Origin: Agrobacterium tumefaciens
GTDB lineage: Bacteria > Pseudomonadota > Alphaproteobacteria > Rhizobiales > Rhizobiaceae
Reading direction: 5' to 3'
NCBI RefSeq assembly: GCF_005221325.1
Contig: NZ_CP039888.1
Coordinates: 2,749,501 to 2,813,500 of the forward strand
DNA length: 64,000 bases
The notes beneath the pieces were generated by a model. It had not been told where the DNA came from. It did no database searches and saw only the letters and a list, made by a program, of their open reading frames with translations. Both the position numbers and the translations under genes were made by a program. Below, in pieces: positions 28,872 to 38,100 of this stretch; within the stretch, counting starts at the first letter, position 1; each line of letters begins with the position of its first letter.

Positions 28872-28951
28872 ATAACCCCATAAATCGCGCCAGGATTCAT
28901 GGGGTTATGTGTTGGCGCGGAAGGCGGCCCGCCGAAAGCCCGGCAGGCCGC
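28872..28951 (-). repeat. Two hairpins between cyoD and the SURF1 gene
   Basis: ATAACCCCAT (28872-28881) pairs perfectly with ATGGGGTTAT (28899-28908) across 17 bases, and a second, GC-rich stem of 11 pairs with one G-U lies at about 28923-28951. Neither is followed by a long T-run in the leftward direction. They may partially terminate or stabilise the cyo transcript. Confidence 0.5.
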
Positions 28952-28965
28952 TGATTTATGGCTGC

Positions 28966-29361
28966 TCAGGGCAGGTTCTTCACATCCTCGATGTGCAGCG
29001 GCATCATATTCTTGTTCATGTTATACATGACCCAGAGCGAGCCGGAGAGCGTGATCAAGAGCACCACGACGGTGAAGATCAGCGCCATGAAGGTCCAGCC
29101 GCCTTCGGACTTGGTGTCCATGTGCAGGAAGTAGATCATGTGCACGAAAATCTGGATGACGCCGAGGCCCATGATTGCGATGACGAGCAGGGTCTTGTTT
29201 TCAAGAACGTCACCCATGACCAGCCAGAAGGGGATCGCCGTCAGAATGACCGACAGGATGAAGCCGATCATGTAGCTCTTGAACGTGCCGTGGCTGGCGC
29301 CATCATGGTGATGATGGTCGTCGCCATGCGCGTCGTGATGTGCGTGTGCTTCGGAACTCAT
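28966..29361 (-). CDS. cyoD: Cytochrome bo3 quinol oxidase subunit IV
   Basis: Small subunit of 131 residues with three transmembrane helices and the typical WLVMGDVLENKT and HMIYFLHM segments of CyoD. The N-terminus before the first helix is unusually His/Asp-rich ([20 protein letters not shown]), which could bind metal. The start is ATG 29361, overlapping the cyoC stop (ATGA). It is required for assembly of the oxidase core. Confidence 0.93.
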   Translation of the reverse strand: MSSEAHAHHDAHGDDHHHHDGASHGTFKSYMIGFILSVILTAIPFWLVMGDVLENKTLLVIAIMGLGVIQIFVHMIYFLHMDTKSEGGWTFMALIFTVVVLLITLSGSLWVMYNMNKNMMPLHIEDVKNLP

Positions 29362-29987
29362 CAAAGAACTCCCATGAGGTAAACGAAGGAGAAGACGCCG
29401 ATCCAAATGACGTCAAGGAAGTGCCAGAACATCGAAAGGCACATCAGACGACGCTTGTTGGCGGCGATCAGGCCATGTTTTGCCACCTGAACCATCAGCG
29501 TGACGAGCCAGATGGTGCCGAAGGTGACGTGCAGACCGTGCGTGCCGACCAGAGCGAAGAAGGACGACAGGAAGGCCGAACGTTGCGGGCCGGCGCCCTC
29601 TTCGATCAGGTGGTGGAACTCGTAAAGTTCGACGGCAAGGAAGGCGAGGCCGAAAAGGCCGGTGACGCCGAGCCAGACCAGCGTCGACTTCACCTTCTGC
29701 TTTTCCATTTCCAGCATGGCGAAGCCATAGGTGATGGAGGAAAAAAGCAGGAAGCCGGTGTTGATGGCCACGAGCTTGAGATCGAACAGATCCGCGCCGG
29801 AAGGCCCGGCCGCATAGCTGCGGCCGAGAACGGCATAGGTGGCGAAGAGCACGGCAAAGATCAGGCAGTCGCTCATCAGATAGAGCCAGAAGCCGATCGA
29901 AGTGCCGTTTTCCGGGTGGTGGTCTTCCTTCAGGTAAAAGACCGGTGGTTCTGCGCCGTCGACGCTTTGTGCAGGTGTATGAGCCAT
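29361..29987 (-). CDS. cyoC: Cytochrome bo3 quinol oxidase subunit III
   Basis: Haem-copper oxidase subunit III of 208 residues with five transmembrane helices. Typical segments are [20 protein letters not shown] near the N-terminus, [20 protein letters not shown], and the C-terminal [23 protein letters not shown] start at 29987, 6 bases after the cyoB stop; it overlaps cyoD. Part of the cyoABCD transcript. Confidence 0.95.
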   Translation of the reverse strand: MAHTPAQSVDGAEPPVFYLKEDHHPENGTSIGFWLYLMSDCLIFAVLFATYAVLGRSYAAGPSGADLFDLKLVAINTGFLLFSSITYGFAMLEMEKQKVKSTLVWLGVTGLFGLAFLAVELYEFHHLIEEGAGPQRSAFLSSFFALVGTHGLHVTFGTIWLVTLMVQVAKHGLIAANKRRLMCLSMFWHFLDVIWIGVFSFVYLMGVL

Positions 29988-29993
29988 GTTCCG

Positions 29994-31997
29994 TTACGCC
30001 TGTTTCGCGAGCAGCTTCGTACGCTCCGCCTCGACGGTCGAAACGTCGGACGCGGGAATGTAGTAATCGCGATTGTAGTTGAAGGTGTGGGCGATGGAGA
30101 CCGCGATGACGCCGATGAAGGACAGCGCGGCGAGCCACCAGATGTGCCACACCAGGGCGAAGCCGAGCACCACGCTGATGGCGCTGATGATGACGCCTGC
30201 ACCGGTATTCTTCGGCATGTGGATCGGAATGAAGCCTTCCAGCGGACGGCTGTAACCACGCTTCTTCATGTCATGCCAGGCATCCACGTCATGAATGACC
30301 GGCGTGAAGGCGAAGTTGTACTGCGGCGGCGGCGACGAGGTCGACCATTCCAGCGTGCGGCCGTTAAAGGGATCGCCGGTCACGTCGCGCAGCTGGTCGC
30401 GCTTCAGGTAGCTGACGATGAGCTGGATGATGAAGGCGGCGATGCCGAGCGCGATCAGGAAGGCGCCGAAGGCGGCGATCACGAACCAGATCTGCAGCGA
30501 ATTGTCCTCGAACTGGCTGACGCGACGGGTAATCCCCATCAGGCCGAGCACGTAAAGCGGCATGAAGGCGAAATAGAAGCCGATGAACCAGAACCAGAAG
30601 GACAGCTTGCCCCAGAACGGATCCAGGCGGTAACCGAACGCCTTCGGGAACCAGTAGACGATACCCGCAAGTACACCGAACACCACGCCGCCGATGATGA
30701 CGTTGTGGAAGTGGGCGATGAGGAACAGCGAGTTGTGGAGTACGAAGTCCGCCGGCGGAACGGCGAGAAGAACGCCGGTCATGCCGCCGATGACGAAGGT
30801 GATCATGAAACCGATCGTCCAAAGCATCGGAACGTCGAACTTGATGCGGCCCTTGTACATGGTGAAGAGCCAGTTGAAGATCTTCGCACCCGTCGGGATC
30901 GAGATGATCATCGTAGTGATGCCGAAGAAGGCATTGACGTTGGCGCCCGAACCCATGGTGAAGAAGTGGTGCAGCCAGACGAGGTAGGAGAGGATGGTGA
31001 TGACGGCGGTGGCGTAAACCATCGACGCGTAACCGAAGAGACGCTTGCCCGAGAAGGTGGCGACGATTTCGGAGAAGATACCGAAAGCCGGCAGCACCAG
31101 AATATAAACTTCAGGGTGGCCCCAGATCCAGATGAGGTTGACATACATCATTGGATTGCCGCCGAGGTCGTTGGTGAAGAAATTCGTACCAGCGTAGCGG
31201 TCAAGGGTCAGAAGTGCGAGCGTCGCAGTCAGGATCGGGAAGGATGCGACGATCAGGATGTTCGAACACAGCGACGTCCAGACGAAGATCGGCATGCGCA
31301 TCATGGTCATGCCAGGGGCGCGCATCTTGATGATGGTCACGATCAGGTTGATGCCCGATAGCGTCGTTCCCACACCGGCGATCTGCAGACCCCAGATGTA
31401 ATAATCCACCCCGACCCCCGGGCTGCCATCGATGCCGGACAGCGGCGGATAGGCGAGCCAGCCGGTCTGCGCATATTCACCGATGAACAGCGAGATCATG
31501 GTGATGACGGCGCCGGCCGTGGTCATCCAGAAGGAGAAGTTGTTGAGGAAGGGGAAAGAAACGTCGCGGGCGCCGATCTGCAGCGGCACGACGAAGTTCA
31601 TGAGGCCGGTGATCATCGGCATGGCCATGAAGAAGATCATGATGACGCCATGGGCCGTAAAAATCTGGTCGTAGTGATGCGGCGGAAGATAACCTTCCGA
31701 TCCGCCCGACGCGATCGCCTGCTGGACGCGCATCATGATGGCGTCGGCGAAGCCGCGCAGCAGCATGACCAGCGCCAGGATGATGTACATGATACCGATC
31801 TTCTTGTGATCGATACTCGTGAGCCATTCCTTCCAGAGATATCCCCAAAGGCGGAAATAGGTAAGGGCGCCGACGACGGCGATGCCGCCCAGAGCCACGG
31901 CCGCGAAGGTGGCGACAAGAATGGGCTCGTGAAGCGGGATGGACTCCCATGTCAGCTTCCCGAACAGGAACGACGTTTGATCGGAATTGACGATCAT
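29994..31997 (-). CDS. cyoB: Cytochrome bo3 quinol oxidase subunit I
   Basis: Catalytic core of the proton-pumping ubiquinol oxidase, 667 residues with about 15 transmembrane helices. Metal ligands are visible: the low-spin haem His in [14 protein letters not shown], the CuB His and cross-linked Tyr in [14 protein letters not shown], the two His in [12 protein letters not shown], and the high- and low-spin haem His in [10 protein letters not shown]. The [11 protein letters not shown] stretch and C-terminal extra helices are characteristic of CyoB rather than CoxA. ATG start at 31997. Confidence 0.97.
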   Translation of the reverse strand: MIVNSDQTSFLFGKLTWESIPLHEPILVATFAAVALGGIAVVGALTYFRLWGYLWKEWLTSIDHKKIGIMYIILALVMLLRGFADAIMMRVQQAIASGGSEGYLPPHHYDQIFTAHGVIMIFFMAMPMITGLMNFVVPLQIGARDVSFPFLNNFSFWMTTAGAVITMISLFIGEYAQTGWLAYPPLSGIDGSPGVGVDYYIWGLQIAGVGTTLSGINLIVTIIKMRAPGMTMMRMPIFVWTSLCSNILIVASFPILTATLALLTLDRYAGTNFFTNDLGGNPMMYVNLIWIWGHPEVYILVLPAFGIFSEIVATFSGKRLFGYASMVYATAVITILSYLVWLHHFFTMGSGANVNAFFGITTMIISIPTGAKIFNWLFTMYKGRIKFDVPMLWTIGFMITFVIGGMTGVLLAVPPADFVLHNSLFLIAHFHNVIIGGVVFGVLAGIVYWFPKAFGYRLDPFWGKLSFWFWFIGFYFAFMPLYVLGLMGITRRVSQFEDNSLQIWFVIAAFGAFLIALGIAAFIIQLIVSYLKRDQLRDVTGDPFNGRTLEWSTSSPPPQYNFAFTPVIHDVDAWHDMKKRGYSRPLEGFIPIHMPKNTGAGVIISAISVVLGFALVWHIWWLAALSFIGVIAVSIAHTFNYNRDYYIPASDVSTVEAERTKLLAKQA

Positions 31998-32073
31998 TTT
32001 CAGCCTCTTGCGATTCTAAGACGTAAGATCGGCGCAGCCATTGGCCGCGCCGCAGAATGCCGGGACGTCACCG

Positions 32074-33147
32074 TCAGCCAGCGACTTGTTTCGTTTCCGG
32101 CAGCGCTGCGGGTTCAAAAGTCTGACCTTTGATCGCAGCCGGAGTGGATTGGGGTCCGCTGGCGACGCCGTAAGGCGAAAGCGGGGTACAGACGACGGAG
32201 TTCAGCGCCTTGGCGATGTCGATGCCTTCCTTGCCGCCGCCGCCATTGGCGTCGATATGCATCATGTCGCGCATGCAGAGCTTGTTGGGCTCCACGCAGC
32301 GGTTGAGGATGGCGCTGTACAACTCCGGATCGACCGAAGCGAAATATTGCACCGGCTCACGCTCGGAAGGCTTGGCGAATTCCAGATATTCCTGCCGGCC
32401 GAAGCCCTTGCCGCCTTCTTTCACCTTGGCCACCCATTGCTCGAAGCCCTGCTGGCTGAGGCCATGGAACTTGAAGCGCATGTGCGAGAAACCGGGGCCG
32501 GAGAAGTTGGCCGAGATGCCGTCATAGACACCTTCCTTGTTGATGACCGCGTGCAGCTTGGTCTGCATGCCGCCCATGGCGTAGATCTGGCCGGCAAGTG
32601 CAGGAACGAAGAAGGAGTTCATCGCGGTCGTGCCGGTGATCTTGAAATTGATCGGAACATCGACCGGCGCGGCGAATTCGTTGACGCTACCGATGCCGAG
32701 TTCGGGATAGAAGAACAGCCACTTCCAGTCCATGGCCACCACTTCCACCGTGATTGGCTTGATATCGGCGGTAACCTGACGGTTCTCGTCGATCCGTTCC
32801 AGCGGGCGGTAGGGGTCGAGACGGTGGGTGGAGATCCATGTCACCGTGCCGAGCATCAGGATGATGGCGACGGGAGCCGACCAGATCACCATTTCAAGGC
32901 GTGTTGAGTGATGCCACTCTGGATCGTAATCTTCGGCCTTGGCCGACTCGCGGTACTTCCACGCGAAAAACAGCGTCAGGACGATGACCGGGACGATGAT
33001 CAGCAGCATCAGGACCGTGGACGTGATGATAAGATCGCGCTGCTGGATGGCCACGTCGCCCGAAGGGTTCATGACGACCAGATTGCAGCCGCTGAGCAAC
33101 AGCAGGGCCGGGATTGCCAGAAGGGCGGATGGGAGTTTTTTGATCAT
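32074..33147 (-). CDS. cyoA: Cytochrome bo3 quinol oxidase subunit II
   Basis: Lipoprotein subunit of 357 residues. A signal peptide ends in the lipobox LLSGC, so the mature N-terminal Cys is lipidated; two transmembrane helices follow and then a periplasmic cupredoxin domain. The CuA ligands of cytochrome c oxidases are absent, as in quinol oxidases (NFSGPGFSHMRFKFHG is the family hallmark). The start is ATG 33147 (MIKKLPSALLAIP); the frame continues 20 codons upstream without family similarity. First gene of the cyo operon, divergent from an MFS gene. Confidence 0.95.
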   Translation of the reverse strand: MIKKLPSALLAIPALLLLSGCNLVVMNPSGDVAIQQRDLIITSTVLMLLIIVPVIVLTLFFAWKYRESAKAEDYDPEWHHSTRLEMVIWSAPVAIILMLGTVTWISTHRLDPYRPLERIDENRQVTADIKPITVEVVAMDWKWLFFYPELGIGSVNEFAAPVDVPINFKITGTTAMNSFFVPALAGQIYAMGGMQTKLHAVINKEGVYDGISANFSGPGFSHMRFKFHGLSQQGFEQWVAKVKEGGKGFGRQEYLEFAKPSEREPVQYFASVDPELYSAILNRCVEPNKLCMRDMMHIDANGGGGKEGIDIAKALNSVVCTPLSPYGVASGPQSTPAAIKGQTFEPAALPETKQVAG

Positions 33148-33452
33148 GCGCACGTTCTTTGAACTCGTAGAGTTTGGATTAGGCCGCGAATAATTGCCGA
33201 AGGTCATTTTTGAAATGAGGTATATTGTCGCGGTGCAGCGAAGCCTTCGCGATGCACCATATTCCGGGCAGTACTGCGTTTAGAGGCGAGCGGCTGCATT
33301 ATCGCATGGTCGGCCGGCTGGGCAACCCTTTATTGTCAAACTTCAATTGACGTTACGTAGGGTGCGTGTGACAATCCGTCGCATCGTAACGCAACGGAAG
33401 AGGAGCCCGCGCGTTACAGGCAATGGTTCGTCCATGACGCAGGAGGGATATT
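33148..33452. promoter_or_regulatory. Divergent control region between cyoA and the MFS gene
   Basis: Two features stand out. An imperfect inverted repeat lies at 33232-33258 (GGTGCA...TGCACC with CGAAG/CTTCG inside), about 85-110 bases upstream of cyoA. GTCAA and TTGAC half-sites flank 7 bases at 33335-33351. Either could be a regulator site; I cannot name the regulator. No gene is seen. Confidence 0.4.
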
Positions 33453-34775
33453 ATGAGTTATACCAATGCTGCTCCATCCTTTGGGCAGGCACCGGAGGCA
33501 AATGGGGCTGGTCCCGCGAGCGTCGATCCGGATCGCATCACGATTGCGGTCATTCTTGCGAGGATGACTGAATTCTTTGACTTTTTCATCTATGCCATCG
33601 CCTCTGCGCTCGTTTTCCCACACGTCTTCTTTTCCTTTGTCGATCCGCTGACCGCCACGCTTTATTCCTTCGCGGTATTCTCGCTTGCCTTTATCGCAAG
33701 GCCGATCGGCTCGCTGATCTTCCTCCAGATCGACCGGAAATTCGGCCGGGCCGTCAAGCTGATGGCGGCGCTCTTCACGCTCTGTGGTTCCACTATGGCG
33801 ATCAGCTTCCTCCCGTCTTACGAGGAAGCCGGCATGCTTGCGCCCTGTCTTCTGGCCGCGTTCCGTATCGGCCAGGGCCTCGGTCTTGGCGGCGCCTGGG
33901 ATGGTCTCGTCTCGCTGCTCGCCATGAATGCACCGCAGAAGCAGCGCGGCTGGTACGCCATGATGCCGCAGATCGGTGCGGCCATGGGATTCGGTCTCGC
34001 AAGCGCTTTCTTCATCGTGTTCGTCACGCAGCTTTCCAATGCCGAGTTCCTGGCCTGGGGCTGGCGTTTCCCGTTCTTTGTCGCGCTGGCGCTCAATGTT
34101 CTCGCACTTTTTGCCCGTCTGCGCATGATCGTAACGCCGGAATTCCAGGCCATGCTGGAACAGCATGAGCTGGAGCCGCGCCCGATGTTCAGGATGTTGC
34201 GCTCGCAGTTTCCGGTTGTCGTCACCGGCGCTTTCGTTCCGCTGGCAAGTTTTGCGCTCTTTCACCTCGTCACGGTTTTCCCGCTGAGCTGGGTCTCCCT
34301 CAATACCAGCCAGCGTGTTTCGGACTTTCTGTTCGTGCAATTCGTCAGCGCCATCATCTGCGGCGGCATGATCGTGGTATCCGGCATTCTGGCCGACAGG
34401 ATCGGTCGTCGGAAGCTTCTGGCCATCGCCGCAGCTCTCATTGGTCTCTTCAGCCTCGTGGCACCCGTGCTGCTAAATTCCGGCGATATCGGCCGTTATC
34501 TCTTCGTCCTGATTGGCTTTTCATTGTTGGGTCTCTCCTTCGGCCAGGCGGGCGGTGCGCTCGCCTCCCGTTTCAGCCGTGAATATCGTTATACCGGCGC
34601 GTCGCTAACCTCGGATATTTCCTGGTTGATCGGCGCCGGTTTCGCGCCCCTCGTCGCACTCGGATTTTCGTCCAAATTCGGACTGTTCGCGGTCGGAATT
34701 TACCTGATGTCGGGTGCGGTTTGTACGCTGGTTGCCCTCTGGTTCAGCCGAACGCTGGAAATGCCTTCGGAGTGA
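33453..34775 (+). CDS. MFS transporter, metabolite:H+ symporter-like
   Basis: Major facilitator of 440 residues with 12 predicted transmembrane helices. The N-terminal ARMTEFFDFFIYAIASAL, the loop RPIGSLIFLQIDRKFGRAVK (corresponding to the MFS loop 2-3 motif) and the C-terminal loop LADRIGRRKLL point to the metabolite:H+ symporter branch (ProP/KgtP relatives). ATG 33453 lies behind AGGAGGG. It is a single gene divergent from cyoA and closed by a strong terminator. The substrate cannot be read from sequence. Confidence 0.85.
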   Translation: MSYTNAAPSFGQAPEANGAGPASVDPDRITIAVILARMTEFFDFFIYAIASALVFPHVFFSFVDPLTATLYSFAVFSLAFIARPIGSLIFLQIDRKFGRAVKLMAALFTLCGSTMAISFLPSYEEAGMLAPCLLAAFRIGQGLGLGGAWDGLVSLLAMNAPQKQRGWYAMMPQIGAAMGFGLASAFFIVFVTQLSNAEFLAWGWRFPFFVALALNVLALFARLRMIVTPEFQAMLEQHELEPRPMFRMLRSQFPVVVTGAFVPLASFALFHLVTVFPLSWVSLNTSQRVSDFLFVQFVSAIICGGMIVVSGILADRIGRRKLLAIAAALIGLFSLVAPVLLNSGDIGRYLFVLIGFSLLGLSFGQAGGALASRFSREYRYTGASLTSDISWLIGAGFAPLVALGFSSKFGLFAVGIYLMSGAVCTLVALWFSRTLEMPSE

Positions 34776-34807
34776 TCCAGGCAATTTAACAATCCCTGCA
34801 GCCATCG

Positions 34808-34850
34808 CGCCGCGGAATCCTGTCGGATTTCGCGGCGTTTTTGTTTTTTT
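34808..34850 (+). terminator. Rho-independent terminator after the MFS gene
   Basis: CGCCGCGGAATCC (34808-34820) pairs with GGATTTCGCGGCG (34825-34837), 12 of 13 positions, around TGTC, followed by TTTTTGTTTTTTT. It is the strongest terminator in the window and isolates the MFS gene from the gltB-like operon. Confidence 0.93.
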
Positions 34851-35185
34851 ATTGCGCGACCGAGCTTTTAATCTTGACTCGTCGCATCATGAAATATTAT
34901 GTAAGCAATGCTGACGTAATTCAGTGTGTCTCATTGCCGGAAATGCCGGTCACCAGGGAACGCGATGCGAACGACGACGATCATTATTTGCGAGAAAGCG
35001 GCCATTGCCGCCACGCCGTTTGACGGCCGCAAAACGACCGTTCGCGCCATTAAACGCCGATAAGCAGAAATAAAGAGGAGCAGCCAGGTCGCCTGCGGCT
35101 CCGCCCGCAGAGTGCCGGCTGACGCGCCGGGTTTTCGGGGAAAGAGGGCGATACCGCGCGAAATGCGCAACGAGAGGAGAGTGCC
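34851..35185 (+). promoter_or_regulatory. Upstream region of the gltB-like operon
   Basis: A 335-base gap with no credible gene. A possible promoter is TTGACT at 34874 with TATTAT at 34895 or TTATGT at 34897, roughly 290 bases before the start codon, which would leave a long leader. GAGAGGAGA just before 35186 is a good ribosome site. I see no known riboswitch or nitrogen-regulator box by eye. Confidence 0.35.
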
Positions 35186-38100
35186 TTGAGTGTGACGGAG
35201 CAAAAATTCGGCCTTTACGATGCGGCTTTTGAAAAAAGCAGCTGTGGCGTCGGTTTCATCACCCGCAAGGACGGCGTGCAGACGCATGATGTGCTGAAGC
35301 GCGGCCACGAGGCGCTCTGTGCCGTGCCGCATCGCGGCGGCATGTCGGCGGAAGGTGTTGGCGATGGCGCCGGCGTGTCGCTCGACCTGTCGCTCGCCTT
35401 TTTTAGGGAGCTGACGGGAAGTGAAGCGTTGCAGGCCGGCCGCTTCGGCGTAGGCAATTTTTTTCTGCCGCGGAACCCTGCTTTTCATGACGAAGCGGTC
35501 AGCATCATCGGCAGCGCGTTAGAGGAACAGGGCTTTTCGGTCCTGCTCGTCCGCGATGTCCCGGTGAATGAGGCGGCCATCCGTCCCGCCGCCATCCCTT
35601 ACCAGTTACCTATCCGCCAATGGGTCTTTTCGGCTCCGGTGGAATGCGCAACCCTTGCCGAATTCGACTGGCGTATTCACAAGGCGCTGCTTGCCATCGA
35701 GGCGCTGGCCTATACCGTGCCGGAACTCGCCGGGTTTTATCCGCTGTCGCTCAGCGCGCGTACGCAGGTGCTCAAGGGGCGTCTGAACTCTCAGGAGGTC
35801 ATGCCCTATTTCTGCGACCTGACCGATCCGCGCCATGAAGTGCATACGATGTATTTTCACACGCGGTTTTCCACCAATACCGATCCGCATCCCTCCATGG
35901 CGCAGCCCTTCCGTCTGATGGCGCATAATGGCGAGCTCAACACCGACAAAAAGAACCGGCTGTCCGAAGCGGCCGTGGCGCTGGCCAAGAATGCCAGCAT
36001 CGTCAGGCCCAAGGGCCAGTCGGACAGCTGCCGGCTGGACCAGACATTGCAGGCGCGGGTGATGGAGGATGGTCTCGACCTCGTCACCGCCGTGGTCTCT
36101 ATGATGCCGCCTGCCTGGGAAAACGACGACACCCTGTCGCCGGGCGTGAAGGCGATGCTGGAATATTTCTCGCTATATGAGGAAAAGAATGACGGCCCGG
36201 CCGCGCTGATCTTCGGCGATGGCGCCATCATCGGCGCGCGTCTCGATCGCCTTGGCCTGCGCCCGCTGCGCACGGTCGAGACGGAGGAGTACCTCTGTGT
36301 CATGTCGGAGGCGGGGCAGATCGCCTTTCCGGCCGAAAGCGTCATCCGTCGCGGCCGCATCGAGGCGGGCGGCATGCTCTATTACGATCACGCTGACCGT
36401 CGCGCATTTTCCACGGTCGAGGCGCTGGAGCTTCTGGCCTCGCGGCGGGACTATCCCTCACTCCTGTCTGAAGCGCGGGTCATGCTTGCCGACTTGCCGG
36501 AAGTGCTTGCCGAAAAACAGGGTTCGCCGCTTCGCTATAATGGCGATCTGGAACGGCACCAGCGTTATGTCGCCTATTCGCACAATCAGGAAAGCTTCAA
36601 GTTTCTGATGGACCCGATGCTGGCTTCCGGCGCGGAAAAGATCTCCGCGATGGGTTATGGCAATGCCATCAACGCGCTATCCGATCAGGAAGGCGGGGTC
36701 GCCAAATATTTCTCGCAACGTTTCGCCCAGGTCACCAACCCGCCGCTCGACAGTATTCGCGAGGCTGACGGCATGACGCTACGCGTGGCTCTCGGCGCAA
36801 AGCCGAACAGCGGTGCGAAGAAGGCCCGCCAGATCGTCGTGCGTTCCCCGATCCTGACCCACCTCGACATGCTGCGTATTCGCGAGCAGCCCGAAACGCC
36901 CGTTCGCCGTTTCGAAATGCTTTATGCACCGGTCGTCGATGCTGCGGACGCCAATGAAGCGGCCCTCCGGCAGGCGATCGATGGCCTCTGCGATGAGGTC
37001 GTGGCTTTTGCGGCGGAGGAAGGCGGCATTGCCGTCATCACCGACCGGCACGTTTCGGCGGGCCGCGCCGCTCTGCCGATGATTATGGTCGTTTCCGCCA
37101 TCAATCAGCGGCTGATCGAGGAAGGCCTGCGGCTTCGTATTTCCCTGATCGTCGAAAGCGGGCAATTTTCCTCCTCGCATCACATCGCAGCCGGCCTGGG
37201 TTTTGGCGCTTCGGCCGTCTATCCGCTCGGCGTGCAGTTCCGTGCCGAAGAGAAGTTTGGCGCCGATGCCGACAAGGCCTTCAAGCGCTTCGCCAAGGCG
37301 GCCGAGAAGTCGCTGATGAAGACCATGGGCAAGGTCGGACTCTGCACGGCGGAAAGCTATATCGGCGGTGAGTTCTTCGAGCCGAACTTCCTCGATACCA
37401 ACGATCCGGTGCTGAAGCGTTATTTCCCGAATGTGAAGACCCCGGTCGGTGGCGTCACCTTCGCCGTCATCGCGCAGGCTGTCGCCGACTGGCACCGCAA
37501 AGCGCTGTCGGTGAAGGGTGAAAACGACATTCCGCTGCTCGGTCTCTTCAAGGAACGCGCCGAAGGTGCGGGCCACTCCTATGGCACGACGGCCGTGCGC
37601 GGTTTTGTTGATATGACGGAGGAGAAGATCGGTTTCGACAAGGGAACCGAAAACGAGGAGGCGCTGCGCCTTCTGCCGCTCAACCGGCTGGAGGATGCCT
37701 TCGGTCTCAACGATGCGGCCTATTATCACAACAGTTTCGACCGGCTGACCCCGGAAGCGATCGACGCATTCGAGGTAACGCCCGGTTATCGCTCCTTTGC
37801 CCGCATGATGGCGGAAGAAAGAGCGCGCCGCCCGGCCGCCCTGCGCGATGTTCTCGACCTGCCGGCCGACGTGACCTTCGCCGGTTCGGCGGAAGAGTTC
37901 CGCCGGGAAATGGGCCGTTTTTCCAGACAGGGCAATAACAGCTTCATGGTGCGTGGATTGCGCTGCGAAGAGGCTGGAGACGGTGCGTTCCGGCTGCAAT
38001 TGACCGGGCTGCACGGCCATGAACTTGCCCGCCTTTCCGCACTCGGCCAGTCGTTGCTTGACCGCTTCGGTGACGATATCGCCGGCCATTGGCTGGAAGG

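Noticed and set aside
29340..31361. Open frame of 673 codons antisense to cyoB and cyoC
   Set aside because: The translation is a charged low-complexity shadow (Asp/Glu/Arg/His) opposite well-conserved oxidase subunits.
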